DNA of 64,000 nucleotides from Utricularia gibba (taxonomy: Eukaryota; Streptophyta; Magnoliopsida; Lamiales; Lentibulariaceae). The translations under genes and the position numbers were made by a program. The notes under the pieces were generated by a model. It was not told the DNA's origin. It saw only the letters and a program-made list of their open reading frames with translations, and did no database searches. This document shows positions 35,477-47,835 of this stretch, one piece after another. Position 1 is the stretch's first letter, and every line of letters begins with the position of its first letter. Location of the stretch: positions 3,968,001 to 4,032,000 of the forward strand of contig CM007991.1 in the NCBI GenBank assembly GCA_002189035.1, written 5' to 3'.

Positions 35477-36975
35477 ATGGCTGCAAAGCCTCCACGGTTC
35501 CGTCATCGTAAGCGGATCCCGGCAGTTACTGAGTTTCCACACTGAGATCATTCATGTTTAAACTCTTAGAATTTGTTGACGCGACAGTTGCGGAGAGTGG
35601 GCATCAGGTAGCGGGCTCAAAGCGACATAGAAATCTAACGGTGGATGCGGCTTCCGGTGCCGCTGGTTCTGAAGAAAATCCCATCAGGAACGCTTTTTCA
35701 AAATACGCCGGGTACCTTAATGATCTGGTGACCTTCCGCCCCTTTTTGCTTGCTGCAATCCCTAACTATCTCTGCTACAGTTTGGTGTAATTCGGAGACA
35801 AAGTATTTATTTGTTTAGGTTTCTATTACTCATATGCATTCGAGGCCCTGATTGGGCACATGGGGTTTTCCTTTGATGTATTAAGAAACGCTGCTGGGAA
35901 TGTGTTTAGGGTTAAGGTTGCATTGACTTGTGTTTAGTTGAAATTTACCTCCTCCCCGCTGTACTCAAAAAATGTGCTTCATTCCTTCAAACTGCAGAAT
36001 GACAAGAGAGAGCGTGTGATCAAGGCGAGCCGTGATGTGACCATGAACAGCAAGAAGGTTATATTTCAGGTGCACAGGTAAGAAGGAAATCATTTATTGT
36101 CTTTTATAAACAATGGTTACCCATCCCAGAATCCGATGAATGAATCGTCTCGCAGAATGAATAAGTTCAACAAAGATGAAGTTTTGAAAAAGGCAGAACA
36201 AGATTTAGCTGCAGTTCTGGATCAGCATATTGCTCGTTTGATAAGAGAGCTCCAAGGCACTGACTTCTGGAAACTGAGGCGAGCGTATTCACCAGGGGTG
36301 CTCACTTGTGATTCCCTTGTGTTCCATTAACTGCATTAGCTTTTTGTTGCTTCGTTTTGAGTTCTTGGTCTGTTAGGTCCAGGAATATGTCGAAGCTGCT
36401 ACCTTGTGCAATTTCTGCAAAACTGGAACGCTGTTGAGTCTCAATGAGATTAACGCAACTTTCCAACCCCTTGGTGATCCTTCCATTGAGCCTCTTCAGA
36501 TCAATCTACTTGACTATCTGTTGGGGGTAGGCACCTTTTTAATTTTGACTATAGTTATGACTCTTGCTCATTCCTCGACTCCTCCTGTTCAGCTGGCTGA
36601 CTTAACGGGCGAACTCATGAGACTGGCCATAGGTAGAATATCTGATGGTGAACTTGAATTCGCCCAAAAAATCTGTGGGTTCGTTCGTGAAATCTACCGA
36701 GAGCTGATACTCGTCGCCCCAAAGATGGAGGACACTTCAGACATGAACGCGAAGATGGACACAATGCTCCAAAGTGTAATGAAAATCGAGAACGGTATAC
36801 CCACCCTGACCTCATGAATCTCAGGATGATATCCATTAAGTTACAGATGTCTCATCGTTTCCTTTACCATCATGCAGCATGCCTCAGTGTCCATGTTCGT
36901 GGATCTGAGTACATACCCTTCCTCGGATCGGAAGACACAAGCTTCCCGTTGTTGGGCGTGCCCGACGTTGACTGA
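35477..36975 (+). CDS. Translin-associated factor X (TRAX) homologue
   Basis: Homologue of TRAX, the partner of translin in the C3PO endoribonuclease that trims small RNAs and tRNA. Seven exons: 35477-35507, 35588-35727, 35998-36077, 36156-36297, 36377-36526, 36593-36794, 36878-36975, all GT-AG, totalling 843 nt, or 280 residues, as in other plant TRAX proteins. Diagnostic stretches include YLNDLNDKRERVIKASRDVT, GTDFWKLRRAYSPGVQEYVE, LGLADLTGELMRLAIGRISD and CLSVHVRGSEYIPFLG. The first exon codes MAAKPPRFRH and splices in phase 1 to an exon beginning at 35588; this start is inferred from the splice sites. Exon 2 carries a basic N-terminal segment. Confidence 0.93.
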
Positions 36976-38700
36976 TGAACCTTCTTCACTCCCTCAGGTT
37001 AGTTCTCCGACATTCGCATTTCCCCGCAAACCCCGGAGCGAGTAGACAAATCACTTTAGAATGTAGCGCATGGGTGTTTGCGGCACCGGAGCGTGTTTTA
37101 CAATTTCCTCCAACTCGAGGGCCAAGAAATCCAATAGGTTCTAAAATGAGGGGCCCTTTTGTAATAAAAGAAAAATGCCCGGAGTCCGCGTTGAATTATC
37201 ATGATTCCATAGCATCCGTGACCACGACAAGTCGGGAGTCTTCTTACTGTCTTTGCCCCTAATGTCCTAAATTGTTAAAAAAAAGTATGATTCTATTATA
37301 CAAACTGTTGAATTTTTTTAAAAAAATCAATTTACTTTAAAACACACAAAAATCTTTAAAAGTATTGAGAAATCTAGGCACAAAAAAAGTAAAACAATTC
37401 AAAATAATCACGAAAAATCGTAAATTTTGTGTGCCAAAAGTCCATTATCATTTAATATCAAAATTTGAATTATTAAAATTTATAATTTGTATTTTCATTT
37501 AAATATAATGTCTGAATGTCGAATAATCTATGGTATGAATGATGTTTGATAGATTCCTTTTGTATGCGGTGTGCACAAGCAAGGGCCACCACGCATGGCG
37601 CTTTATTATTATAATTAAAATGATAATTATAAAAATATAATGTTGATTTTACTGTGAACGGAATCTAGACCTTACTGTCCTTGTCTTTTCCTAGTCCTTT
37701 GTCGTGTTTTGGATTTCTTAATGTCAGGATCAAGCTACTTCCAGATTCTTCCTGAATCCAATCAATAATTTTGTCTTAAATCTTCCCTTAGAGTCGTTTT
37801 TCAATTGATTTAACACTATAAAGAAAATTTTTTTATTTCTAAATAATAAATTGATGGATTTTATTTTACCCCAAAAAATACACTGATTTAGTAGCGTAAA
37901 TATAAGGTTAAGGACTAAGATAAAGTAAATATTCGTAAACAATATAAAAAAAGAAAATGAATCTACCGCTTTTATTGCGCTACAGTAGCTAGCGGTGGTC
38001 ACGTGCGTAGGCGGAGTTTTCGGGAAAACCATACATTATATTAATTCCATTAATTCTCACCCGTACTCGACTCGACTATAAAATACTGGCTTTTCTGGAA
38101 AATAATAAAAATAATGTATTTTAGAAAATGAGAATTTGAATATTTCATACTATTAATTTGGTAAGAAAAAATAGGGAGTTTATCCTGGAACATGAGGGGG
38201 CGAGCAGGAGCAGGCATGTGGGGGGTGTCCAACAGCCACGTGAGTCACCAGGCTTTTGAGTTTTGACCGCGGTCCAATCACGTGATGCTACATGTGCCTA
38301 GTAATATGCTTTTCTTTTTTCTTTTGCAATTTAAATATTGTTTTTAAGTAAAAAATAAAATATATTTCTCCATAGGCGGCTGGCGTTGTGCTATGCCGTA
38401 CGGGCATACTCCCATTGACACGCCCCACTCCACGACAGTTTCTAACACGAGCGTAGTAATAAATTGAAGCCCTGCCTGCCCATTTTCTTGCATAAAAAAA
38501 TTTAATATTATATATTTTATTACCGAATTAGTAGAGTTTATATTGATTATAAAAAATTAATACTTCCATCAGGGATCCTCACTCAGCCCAATACAATTAA
38601 AAAATGAATTTGGAAATAGCATTTCCATTTGTTTATTGTGTATGGAACACGCAGCCCTAGCCTGGAGGGCCCACCACCTCAATCCTTCAGAATTTCAACA
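36976..38700. other. Intergenic DNA downstream of TRAX
   Basis: The first 280 bp is probably TRAX 3' UTR; the rest is AT-rich. CACGTG cores at about 38000, 38237 and 38279 are listed separately. No gene is visible. Confidence 0.4.
37998..38285. promoter_or_regulatory. Three G-box (CACGTG) cores
   Basis: CACGTG occurs in GGTCACGTGCG (about 37997), AGCCACGTGAG (about 38234) and AATCACGTGATG (about 38277). G-boxes bind bZIP and bHLH factors. The nearest downstream gene is the ACR gene, whose leader begins about 1.4 kb away, so the target is uncertain. Confidence 0.5.
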
Positions 38701-38711
38701 TGGGTGTGCGC

Positions 38712-38746
38712 GATGACGTAAGAATGAACACCGCAGGCACGTCATC
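38712..38746. promoter_or_regulatory. Inverted TGACGT repeat
   Basis: GATGACGT (38712-38719) and ACGTCATC (38739-38746) form a perfect 8-bp inverted repeat with a 19-bp spacer. TGACG is the core recognised by TGA-class bZIP factors. It stands in a short GC-richer island in AT-rich DNA. Confidence 0.5.
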
Positions 38747-38797
38747 AATGCGCGTATAATCATATTTTTGAATGATTATTACATAATGAATTTATAT

Positions 38798-38950
38798 TTA
38801 GAATGTAAAAAATAAAAATTGATTTTAATAAATAAATAGTGTATTTATTCATTCTTATTAATAGTCATATTTTATACATTTATAAAATATATTTTATATA
38901 TCATTTATATTATAAAAATAGTATATGAATTTTGAATTATAATTTAAAAA
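38798..38950. repeat. AT-rich dispersed repeat, partner of 34741..34915
   Basis: It has the same ordered landmarks as 34741..34915 (AATTGATTTTAATA, TTATTAATAGTCATATTTTATA, TATCATTTATATT). Confidence 0.5.
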
Positions 38951-39639
38951 TAAAAATAATTAAAGTAATTATAATATTTCTATCAAATATAAAATAAATG
39001 TTTGCCAAAACTATATAGTCAAATAATTTTCAATATTAACCACGTGAAACTTAGTTATGTAAATACATACAATTTAAATACATTATTAATTAAACTATGC
39101 TACCAAATATTGAGTAGTGTTGGAGAACATATTATAGTGAGAAAGCGATGCCATTTTGGTATCTATGGTAAGGCGTGATTTGGTATTAATTGTTTTGATG
39201 GCATATCATGAGTTGGGTCCATCCCCTGGGGTGAGGGTAATGAGAAAGATGCTATGTATAGCTAGGTGAAAATGTGATACAATATTTTTAAAATGGATTG
39301 AAATCATATTTAAATTTAGTGATTTCAGATTTAATATTTATTATAATTAATTGAATCAAATTTAGTGATTTCAATAGTTAAGGTTTATACACACACATAT
39401 GATGGAGTTTTAGAAAATTGAAACCTTGGTCCAAAGTTATTTTATTTTATATTGGATTCTTTCAATTTATGTAAGATGATCTTTATTTATTACTTCGATG
39501 ATTTTTGTGTTATTATCAATAATTTGCATTCACTCTCTGATTTCTTCAGATTAAAAATGTGGCATGCGTGGAAATTGATGGGTTGTGCTTTGTAAAACCT
39601 AATTAAAAAAAGTGAATTAAAAACACAAAACACAAGAAC

Positions 39640-40717
39640 CATAGTTCTTGGCGCATTTTAGCAGGCCCCCGGCACTAATCGTGGGTCCCGCCAATGAAGT
39701 ACGCCTTTTCTGGTGGTATATTCTCAACGCCCCTGCCATTGAATTGAATCCTCTCGGTTTTCGTGAGCTTCATTTATATTTCCCCATCGAAAGTAGGAGG
39801 AAGGAGAAAGAAGCGAAGCGGAAGCAAATCCGAGGCCTAAAGGTGACAAGGGATGCTCAAAATGGAAACCCTTTACTGACAATAACTTTCTGTATTCGCC
39901 CGATGGTGATGCGCACCTGCGTGGTTCACGTCACTCCATTCAAGGAAGAACACAAGTTTTTCTGCCGCAAGTATCCTTGATTTGACTGGGAATTCATCGG
40001 CGGTTTAGTTTGTATTGCGCGACAGCATTTAATCTGATCAAGACTTTGGGTTTGTTGTAGGTTTGCTCCCTTCTTGTCTCTTTTTTTGGACCCTTGCCGT
40101 TTTTTCTCAGTTTATTCTGTGTGTGGGAATCAGAATCTTGGTGGCCCAGTTGAAAATCTTTCCCGAAACCCCCTTTGGTAATGAGTACGGGCCGTGGTTT
40201 GATCTCTGTTCATTGTTTGTCTGCAGTTTTCTTTTAAATTCAGTTTTTGGGGACTTCCCTGACTGTGTTCTTCCTTATCAATTCTCAGTGATTCTAGCTT
40301 CCTCTCTTGAGTTTGAATCTGTCGTGTTCCAAATTCGTTCTTTTCTTTGCGTTCTTCCTCTCTTTCGAGCCTCTAACCCTCTGGGTATCTGCATCATCAC
40401 TTCTTTAACTTCCGTCTTCGTGGTACGGTTAGTGTGTTGTGCGTGCGAGGTGTGAGCTGTTTGAACATGCTATTAAATTGATGAAGCCCCACAGGGGTAC
40501 CCTGCTTTCAGAGGATAACGTGGGCTTTTTTCAGGTTTTTTTAAAGACATCTTGATTGGTTGTCGTTGTTCTATATTCCAAGAAATCGATCTATTTCTGG
40601 ATTCCTCCATGTACCCTTGTGTGAGTCACTGGTTTCGGTTACTAGAAGAAAGCTCTTCTTTTTCTGAAACGGGAGTTTGAGTTTTCTTCAGAAGCTTATA
40701 TGAGCTGTTTTCAGGAT
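39640..40717 (+). other. 5' leader and upstream region of the ACR gene
   Basis: From about 39640 composition turns balanced. CT-rich tracts and good splice-like sites (for example TTTTCAG just before the start codon at 40718) suggest a long 5' UTR with one or more introns. The open frames at 39648 and 40063 show no recognisable protein features and are probably leader. Confidence 0.4.
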
Positions 40718-42467
40718 ATGGATGACGAATATGAAAAGTTTATCAGGAGACTGAACCCTCCTAGGTACTTTCCCCTTTGCATACAGGTTATGTAAGCTGA
40801 ATTTGCCTGCTAACTCAGTTTTGACTCCCAGGGTGAGGATAGATAATCAATCATGTAAAAATGCTACTGTCATTCAGGTGAGTATTTGCAGCATCCCATT
40901 TTTCATTAAAACGTCGTTGTGAGACACTTACGAGTTGTGGTGTTTACTACAGGTTGACAGTGTAAACAAACAAGGGATCCTTCTTGAAGTCGTGCAGGTT
41001 CTTACGGATCTAAACCTTGCGATAACTAAAGCTTATATATGCTCCGATGGAGGATGGTTCATGGACGGTACATTTGCTCTGTTCTTTACTTTCTGGTCTA
41101 TCCATATACTGCAGTGTATGAAAGCGAAATGAAATAACCTGATACCCTTTTTCTGTCTAGTTTTCAATGTCACTGATCTTGATGGTAGCAAGGTTACTGA
41201 TGCAGAAACTCTGGAATACATTCAGAAAGTGAGTTGTTGCTTGATGGGTGACAGTTTATCTTATCTCTTCGAACTGTCAGAAACTCTTACATCTTGGTTT
41301 CTGTGCCAGTCACTTGGACCAGATTCTTGCTTTGAATCTTCAATGAGCACTGTTGGGGTAACCTCAGGAATGGATCATACTTCCATAGAGTTGATTGGAA
41401 CTGATAGGCCAGGCCTACTTTCCGAAGTTAGTGCAGTGCTAACAAACCTAAAGTGCAATGTGGTGAACGCAGAGGTATGGACCCATAATACAAGAGCAGC
41501 AGCGGTAATGCAAGTTACTGATGAGGCAACAGGGAGTGCGATAACTGATGAGGAAAAACTAGCTACTGTGAAAAAACTTCTTCAAAATGTGCTCAAGGGT
41601 AGTAAGGGATCGCGTGATGCGAAGACTAGTGTCTCACATGGGGCAACTCATACAGAGAGGAGGCTTCACCAGATGATGTTTGATGATAGAGATTTTGAAC
41701 GGATGAATGGCAGTTTCTTGAATGACAAAGGGAGACCGAATGTTAGTGTTGACAATTGGCACGATAGAGACTATTCCGTAGTGACGATCCGGTGCAAAGA
41801 TAGGCCAAAGCTTATCTTCGACGTCGTCTGCACTTTGACAGATATGCAGTACATCATTTTCCATGGAAACATTAGTGTAGAAGGACCAGATGCTTCTCAG
41901 GTGTGAGTTTATCAAGTTAACATTGTGTCAATGGTTATGTTTAACATACTGTGTGTCTTCACTTTCGTAGGAGTATTGCATACGGCATTCCCACGGATCT
42001 CCGGTGAACTCGGATGCAGAGAGACAAAGGCTGGTTCATTGTCTGGAAGCAGCCATACAAAGAAGAGTTTCAGAAGTAAGCAGCATTTTATTATATCTGC
42101 TTCCCTGTCCTCCATAACTGATTTTTATCAACAGGGGCTGAAGCTGGAGCTTTGCACGAATGACAGAATGGGGTTGCTCTCAGATGTAACACGGATCATT
42201 CGGGAGAACAGCTTGACAGTAACACGAGCCGAAGTGTCGACAAGAGATGGGAAAGCAATGAACACGTTCTACGTTTGTGATGCTTCAGGAAATCCTATTG
42301 ACCCCAAGATCATAGACTCCATCCGTCAAACCATCGGCCAAACAATACTACGAGTTAAGGGAAGCCCTCCTGATCCCCCACAGGAATCTTCCACAAGGTT
42401 TCTGTTCAGCAGCCTTTTCAAGTCAAGATCCCGTTGCAACTTCGGGGTGGTAAGGTCTTACTCTTGA
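40718..42467 (+). CDS. ACT-domain repeat (ACR) protein
   Basis: A plant ACR protein, a tandem ACT-domain family proposed to sense amino acids or small ligands; no enzyme domain is present. Seven exons: 40718-40764, 40832-40877, 40953-41067, 41161-41228, 41310-41900, 41971-42075, 42135-42467, giving 434 residues, the usual ACR length. Four ACT units are visible: [57 protein letters not shown] and [19 protein letters not shown], each with the D/N-R/K-x-G-L-L turn (the first and third are variant). The N-terminus [17 protein letters not shown] is characteristic. Gene number (ACR4, 6 or 8 type) cannot be settled by eye. A hairpin MITE lies about 300 bp after the stop. Confidence 0.94.
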
Positions 42468-42773
42468 AGCAAGAAGCATTCTTCACTGCTCCAGAGTAGC
42501 ACCCATCATCAATGGATCTCATCTGTAAATATGTATCATTCTGAATTTGAAATCTAGGATCTGTATCTATCTGCATGCTGATAGCTGACACTTCTAGGCT
42601 GCTTTGTGTTGAAGCTCTGAAATCATTGTAAGGCTCCACCCACTTTGGCACTGGCCAAGGTGTGGAAGATTGAATGTCAATAATCGGTTGGGTTTATGGT
42701 TTCATATCCGACCCCATTCTGAAAATAATGTGATAAAGGTAGCTCTCCGCATGAGTTTGTACTCTGAATCTAA

Positions 42774-42997
42774 ATCAATGTTCTGGAAAATTTTTGAAAC
42801 ATGTTTTTAATTTTTAAAATTATTTTTGAAAAATAAAAATAACAAGTAATTTTTTATTTTTCCAGTAACTTTTGCAATTATAATTTTAAAAGTATTTTTG
42901 ATAGAATTATTTTTACAATTAAAAATATTTTAAAATAAAATTATTTTTACTTTTGAAAAGTAAAAATAGATTTTAAAAATTTTTCAGAATACTATTT
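42774..42997. mobile_element. Hairpin MITE, copy B
   Basis: Homologous to copy A at 14329..14564 but inverted; both share the internal run TAATTCTATCAAAAA and ends around TGTTCTGGAAAATTTTTGAA and its partner. TAA occurs at both edges (42771-42773 and 42998-43000), although the terminal bases are diverged, so boundaries are within a few bases. No coding capacity. Confidence 0.65.
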
Positions 42998-43476
42998 TAA
43001 CTCGATGAGAGGTTAAAAAATATAAATTGTTGAGTCACGGTTTAATAAATTGAATAACATGGTACTTGATACTTGTAATAATTCGTTAAGATAATAGTAC
43101 TATACAATACTATATGCATAGTAAATAGATGTTTGTCATAATTTATGAAAAAGAATAGTGATGCATAACATTGAGTATGTGTTAATCGATGCTTATCATA
43201 ACTTACAAGTTGACTCGAGTCAAACTCATAGAAAATATGTGATTCAACTCGTACTCACTGTGTACCGGCCAATCCGCTATTAGTAATCGGGCCCAAGGCT
43301 AGATAAAGGGCATGATATTGGGCCTACGTTTAAAACCAGCTTAGCCAGGAGCCCATTCAGGAAAGTTTTCTTTTTCATCGCTTCGTCTACGATGCTTTTC
43401 ATTCTTCCCGCCACTTTGTCTGTCGCGCCAGCAACACGGAGAGATTCCGAACTGCTCGTTCTTCATATCGAAATCA
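42998..43476. promoter_or_regulatory. Upstream region of the FYR/WD40 gene
   Basis: AT-rich DNA gives way at about 43260 to a GC-richer promoter with ATCGGGCCCAAGG and ATTGGGCCTACG (site II-like GGGCC motifs) within 200 bp of the start codon. Confidence 0.5.
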
Positions 43477-46400
43477 ATGGTGAAAGCTGCGAAGCATGAT
43501 AAATCCGAAAGCCTTGAGATATTATCGATTGGAAAGCTCTATAGTGGTCCCTGGGATAAGAAGTACTGGAGCTCATCCAGGGTTTGTTCTATTCTCATAT
43601 TTCTTCCATGGTTTAGATTTTGGTTTCGGAGTGTTTTTTCGGTCGGATTATCCTGACAGTTTTTGAACGTGTTTGATGTTGTGTATCCGTTTTGGTTGTG
43701 AGTTACTTGTATTTATGATGTTGATGAGTATTATGCTTCACGAGGATCGTAGGCAATGAGTGCGCATATTTTAATTACGGAAGGTTTATTTTAAACGTTT
43801 TATGGATAGGCGTTTGGATCTTCAGCGAGTTATGGATGCCTTCTTGTCAATGGAAGTTCCTAGATTAAGGGAGAAATGATTAAGATTCTACAGTTTTCTT
43901 TTTCGTGACGAGCACCAAAAAAATTTTTTGTTTGCTTCTTTTTTATGTATATTTTGCACTCCAGCCATTAATGGCGGTATCACGCGAAGGTTAAGTTATT
44001 TCTTAACTGAAAAGGTGATCAAGGTTGCGTTAGTTAGCAATACTAAATTGAGGCAGTATTTCAGGTTGCTTGTATACCATCTCCATTGTTTCATAGGCTT
44101 ATAGGAATATTTTTCAGGGAAAATACAGGTATCCTTATCCTGTTGGATATAAGTTACTGAGGCATCAAAATGGCGTTAATTACACGATGGAAGTTCTTGA
44201 AGGCCTAAAGGGTCCGTCGTTTGCTGTGAGTAAGCTAAGAGGCTATTGTGTGAAACTCTATGATCCTGGCCTCATCACTTACTAATAAATTTTGTATTCG
44301 ATCAAATATCATAGATAACCTCTAGTGACGGCAAGGCGTGCTTCGGAGATACACCAGATATGGCGTGGAAAAACTTCCTAAAGCTGTGCCATGGGAAACG
44401 ACCTACAGGCAAGGAGGGCGTAGAGGTATCTAATCATCTCTTTATGAAACTCCAGTTTATATGCAGTTTTGTTACTCTTTTTCTGTTTCTGGTGTCTGTA
44501 CATGCAGTTTTTTGGGTTCACGAACTCGCTTCTTCAAAGGTTGTTACGGGAGCTGGTGGCAAATGTTGATGGTGCTGTTGAACAGAAGTCGCTGTCAACG
44601 AGCGTTATTGATGGAGCCAGAGAGGCTCCTGATCAGTTGAATTTTAATGCACCAAGTACCGAAGGCAGTTTGCTGAAAGATATCAGGGTATCATATGTTA
44701 GAAGGAAGCGAACCAAGAGAAGAAAACTAGGCGATAATGAAACGGTGGACGCCCATCCAAAACAGCACGAAGAGCATACAAACAATGCTTGTGGTTTGGA
44801 TCATGTTCAAAGAGATCAAATAAATCATGGATGTAGAAGATTAACTGTAAATGAATTTCCCTTGCCTGTTTACAGTCCAAGAGCATCAACGCCTCAAATA
44901 ATCTGTAGCGTTGTAGAGAATGGAAATCAAGTTCCGTTTGGTGAGTTGGACGATTCCAAAGTAGGAAAAGAACTTCAACACAGAGAAGCTGAACTTCCTG
45001 TATCTTCAAATGCAGATTTCAGGCTTAACAATGATGAGTTTCTTGAATTCCAAGAGCCCGTAAGTTTGGATTTCATTTTCTTATATTGGTTATTACAGTT
45101 TTCATGGCATATGGTTACATGACCCATTCATCATGCTATATTGATAGAGTTTTGTTTTTTGGCCAAAATCTAGTTTATGGATTTCTTTATCATGACATCG
45201 CAGAATGGCATATCGCACAACACTGAAGGCCAGGGATGTGATAAATTAATGCCGGGCCAGACCGATGAAGTAGCTAATGTTGAGGATGGTCTGTTATCAT
45301 TTACTGATGCTAATGGTTATGCACCTGACACGCTAGAGTGTGCTGCAGGTGAGGTAGCTCTACCATCCGTTGAATTCTCTGAGTACTTTTTTTATCTTGC
45401 AGTCACCACGTAACGTTATCAGACTTGAGTTCATCTGAAATTCATGCAACTGCCCTCCTGCCTTTTCAGAGAGCTTTTCTACATTATCACCAAAAAATAA
45501 TGATCAAGGAGATTGGAACTTGGAAAGTACGAGTGCGAATGTTTTGGCGATGTCTGACACTCTTGTGAATGACTCAGTTCCGGAGGATTTAAGAAAGGCA
45601 TTCGCGGCTGGTTCAAGCTCTGAACTTTGTGATAGCGATTCAGTCGAACAAGATGTTACCACGTCCATGATGACAGTTCTTCTTCCCCGAGCTCTTCCGC
45701 TGCTCAAAACATTCAGTAAAAGGAAAAAGAAACTTGAAAAGCCTCCTAAATATCCAGTCATGGAGCCAGCTAACAATTCTGATATGATGCGACAAAATGA
45801 GGTTGCATGCGACCAGTCTGCCACGTTGCATCATGAAAATGCTGGGTTTGCTGATTGTGGTATTTTTCCTTGCGCTCATCATGAACTTTTTCTATGTGAA
45901 TGTGCTGGTATTTGTAGTACACATCCTTGTCTTGAAAGTGAGCCACTAATCTTGTCTCTACAGGTCCTGCCATGGCGGCTGGGATGATGTCTAATTTGAC
46001 TCAGTATCCAGATGCAGGGTTTTCTGACTGCAATATTTCTTCTGACACATGTGCTACAATTGCTCACATTGACGACGCTATGAAAGAAACATGCAAAACG
46101 AATGATGAATTGACAACGAATGTCAGAACGACAATGAGATCAAATAACAAGCTAGAAGGCTTAATCGAGTATTTTGCATCATATCTCCATCCTATGCCCA
46201 TTCTGATGGTGCAGTTGTTCTACAAGGAGCGGGATATCTTCTTCTGTGTTACCTGTGGATATTCAGATCAGGGAGACAGCGAACTCTTCATGTACAAGAC
46301 CACACTAGACGGAGAAGGGATGGGTTTCCCTTCATTGATTGGACATGCACCAATAAACCTTCCTATTGGAGTACTTGGTGGGAATGTAAGATGACTTTTT

Positions 46401-47835
46401 AAGTCTGTTGCATCGCGATCAATCAAATTTTGATTATTTAACGTAGCAGGATGCTGGTTCTTTTTATATAGGTCTCGGTAAGGAGATGCTTGTTGCATTT
46501 GACCCCAGATGCAAGATCTCTGGTTTTATTAAACGGTGTCAAAACTTCTTATTGTAGGTAAAGTTCATCCTTTTTCTTCATACTTATTCGAACCATTAAA
46601 TTTTTATCTGAATGTTTACCTTTTTCTTCACTGCAGTCTTGGCAAATTGCACTGTTCATGCCCAGTTTGCACCCCCAGTTGCTTCAAGAAAAGTGGGGTT
46701 AAAATTGTGAGATTAAAAAGTGGATTTGTTTCAGTTGTTAAAGTGCTGGAGACAACTCAAGTAGTGAGATGTCTTTTAGTGTGTGAACCTAATTGCCTTC
46801 TCGCTGCTGAGGGGGAAAGCTCAATCTGTGGACCATGAATTCTGAATGGAGGTGATTCCATGCCTATTCTTTTTTTTTTTTTTTTGGTTCTTACTGATCA
46901 ATGAAACATTTCTCCACATGTTCAACATCATATTTCTGAACTTCCCCGCATTTTATTTAATTTTTTTTTTCGGTGACACCAAATTTCTTCTCTTGTTTAT
47001 GCAGTCAACCGGAAGAGTGTTCATCTTTACCCACATGCGACAGCATGCTTCCTTGCATCATGGACCTGAAGCTTGTTCCAAATTCTGCAGCTTTGGTAGT
47101 TGGCCACAATGGTCTTGGCGAATTTCAATTATGGTATGTTTGCTTCAACCTCTTCAATTTATTCTTCTGACAAGGACCAAACACAAATCCACCGCCAGAC
47201 ATTCAAATACGTCTGCCCTCGCAGGGATATTCACAAGAGGAGTTCGGTTTCAAGGTTCTCTTCTTTCCCTAGCCTGTCAGTTTCCGAGTGCCTTCCTATC
47301 AACGTATTTAGATGGAAAAAGAGGCCAGATTGCAAAGCCAACACACTGTCAGAAGAAATTATGGATGCTACTAGCAAAAGACTTCCATGGGAAAATGATC
47401 CCTCAGAGGATAAAGACGTTGGTGTTTGGCTTCTAATTTCCACTGCACCGGACCTTGATGCGGATTACTACCATTCACCTGAACAGCTAGCAGTCCAGGC
47501 TCAGCACTGGAGACTCGCGTTGTTGGCCAACAACACAGTTATCACTGGAAGCGTCATTGACAAAGGGTATGCATGTGTATTCCTGTGCTATGAAACATAG
47601 AAGAGAGCTTGACTTTTTCCTTTATTGCAGTATTGCTGCTGTAACATCTTCTGGTCATGGAATCATCGCCCGGGACGACGGCCTGGTTTATGCTTGGGAG
47701 TTGTCTACAGGAATGAAGTTAGGGAACATACATTCCTTCGGAGCCGGCAGTGTATCATGCATCTCTTCCCTGAGCACAATCCCATTCGCTGCTGTGGCTG
47801 CCGGAGATCAGCTACTGCTCTACATGCCATCTTGA
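43477..47835 (+). CDS. FYRN/FYRC-domain protein with C-terminal WD40-like blades
   Basis: A predicted nuclear protein. Twelve exons: 43477-43581, 44118-44225, 44315-44425, 44508-45059, 45204-45348, 45470-45859, 45964-46385, 46472-46557, 46637-46851, 47005-47133, 47225-47566, 47631-47835, about 936 residues if one base is restored. The N-terminus holds FYRN (IGKLYSGPWDKKYWSSSR then YRYPYPVGYKLLR) and FYRC (YTMEVLEGLKGPSFAITSSD through VEFFGFTNSLLQRLLREL), a chromatin-protein module. The middle is long and polar with basic clusters (RRKRTKRRK; KRKKKLEKPPK). The C-terminus has WD-like blades (LNLWTMNSEW; ALVVGHNGLGEFQLWD; GIIARDDGLVYAWELSTG). Exon 9 changes frame at the G run 46811-46815: upstream it reads LLAAEG, downstream LNLWTMNSEW one base out. 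Later exons all agree with the downstream frame. Molecular function is unknown. Confidence 0.85.

Noticed and set aside
39648-40455. Two open frames (110 and 130 codons) upstream of the ACR gene
   Set aside because: Low-information, Leu/Phe/Cys-rich translation of pyrimidine-rich leader DNA; no domain or conserved motif.
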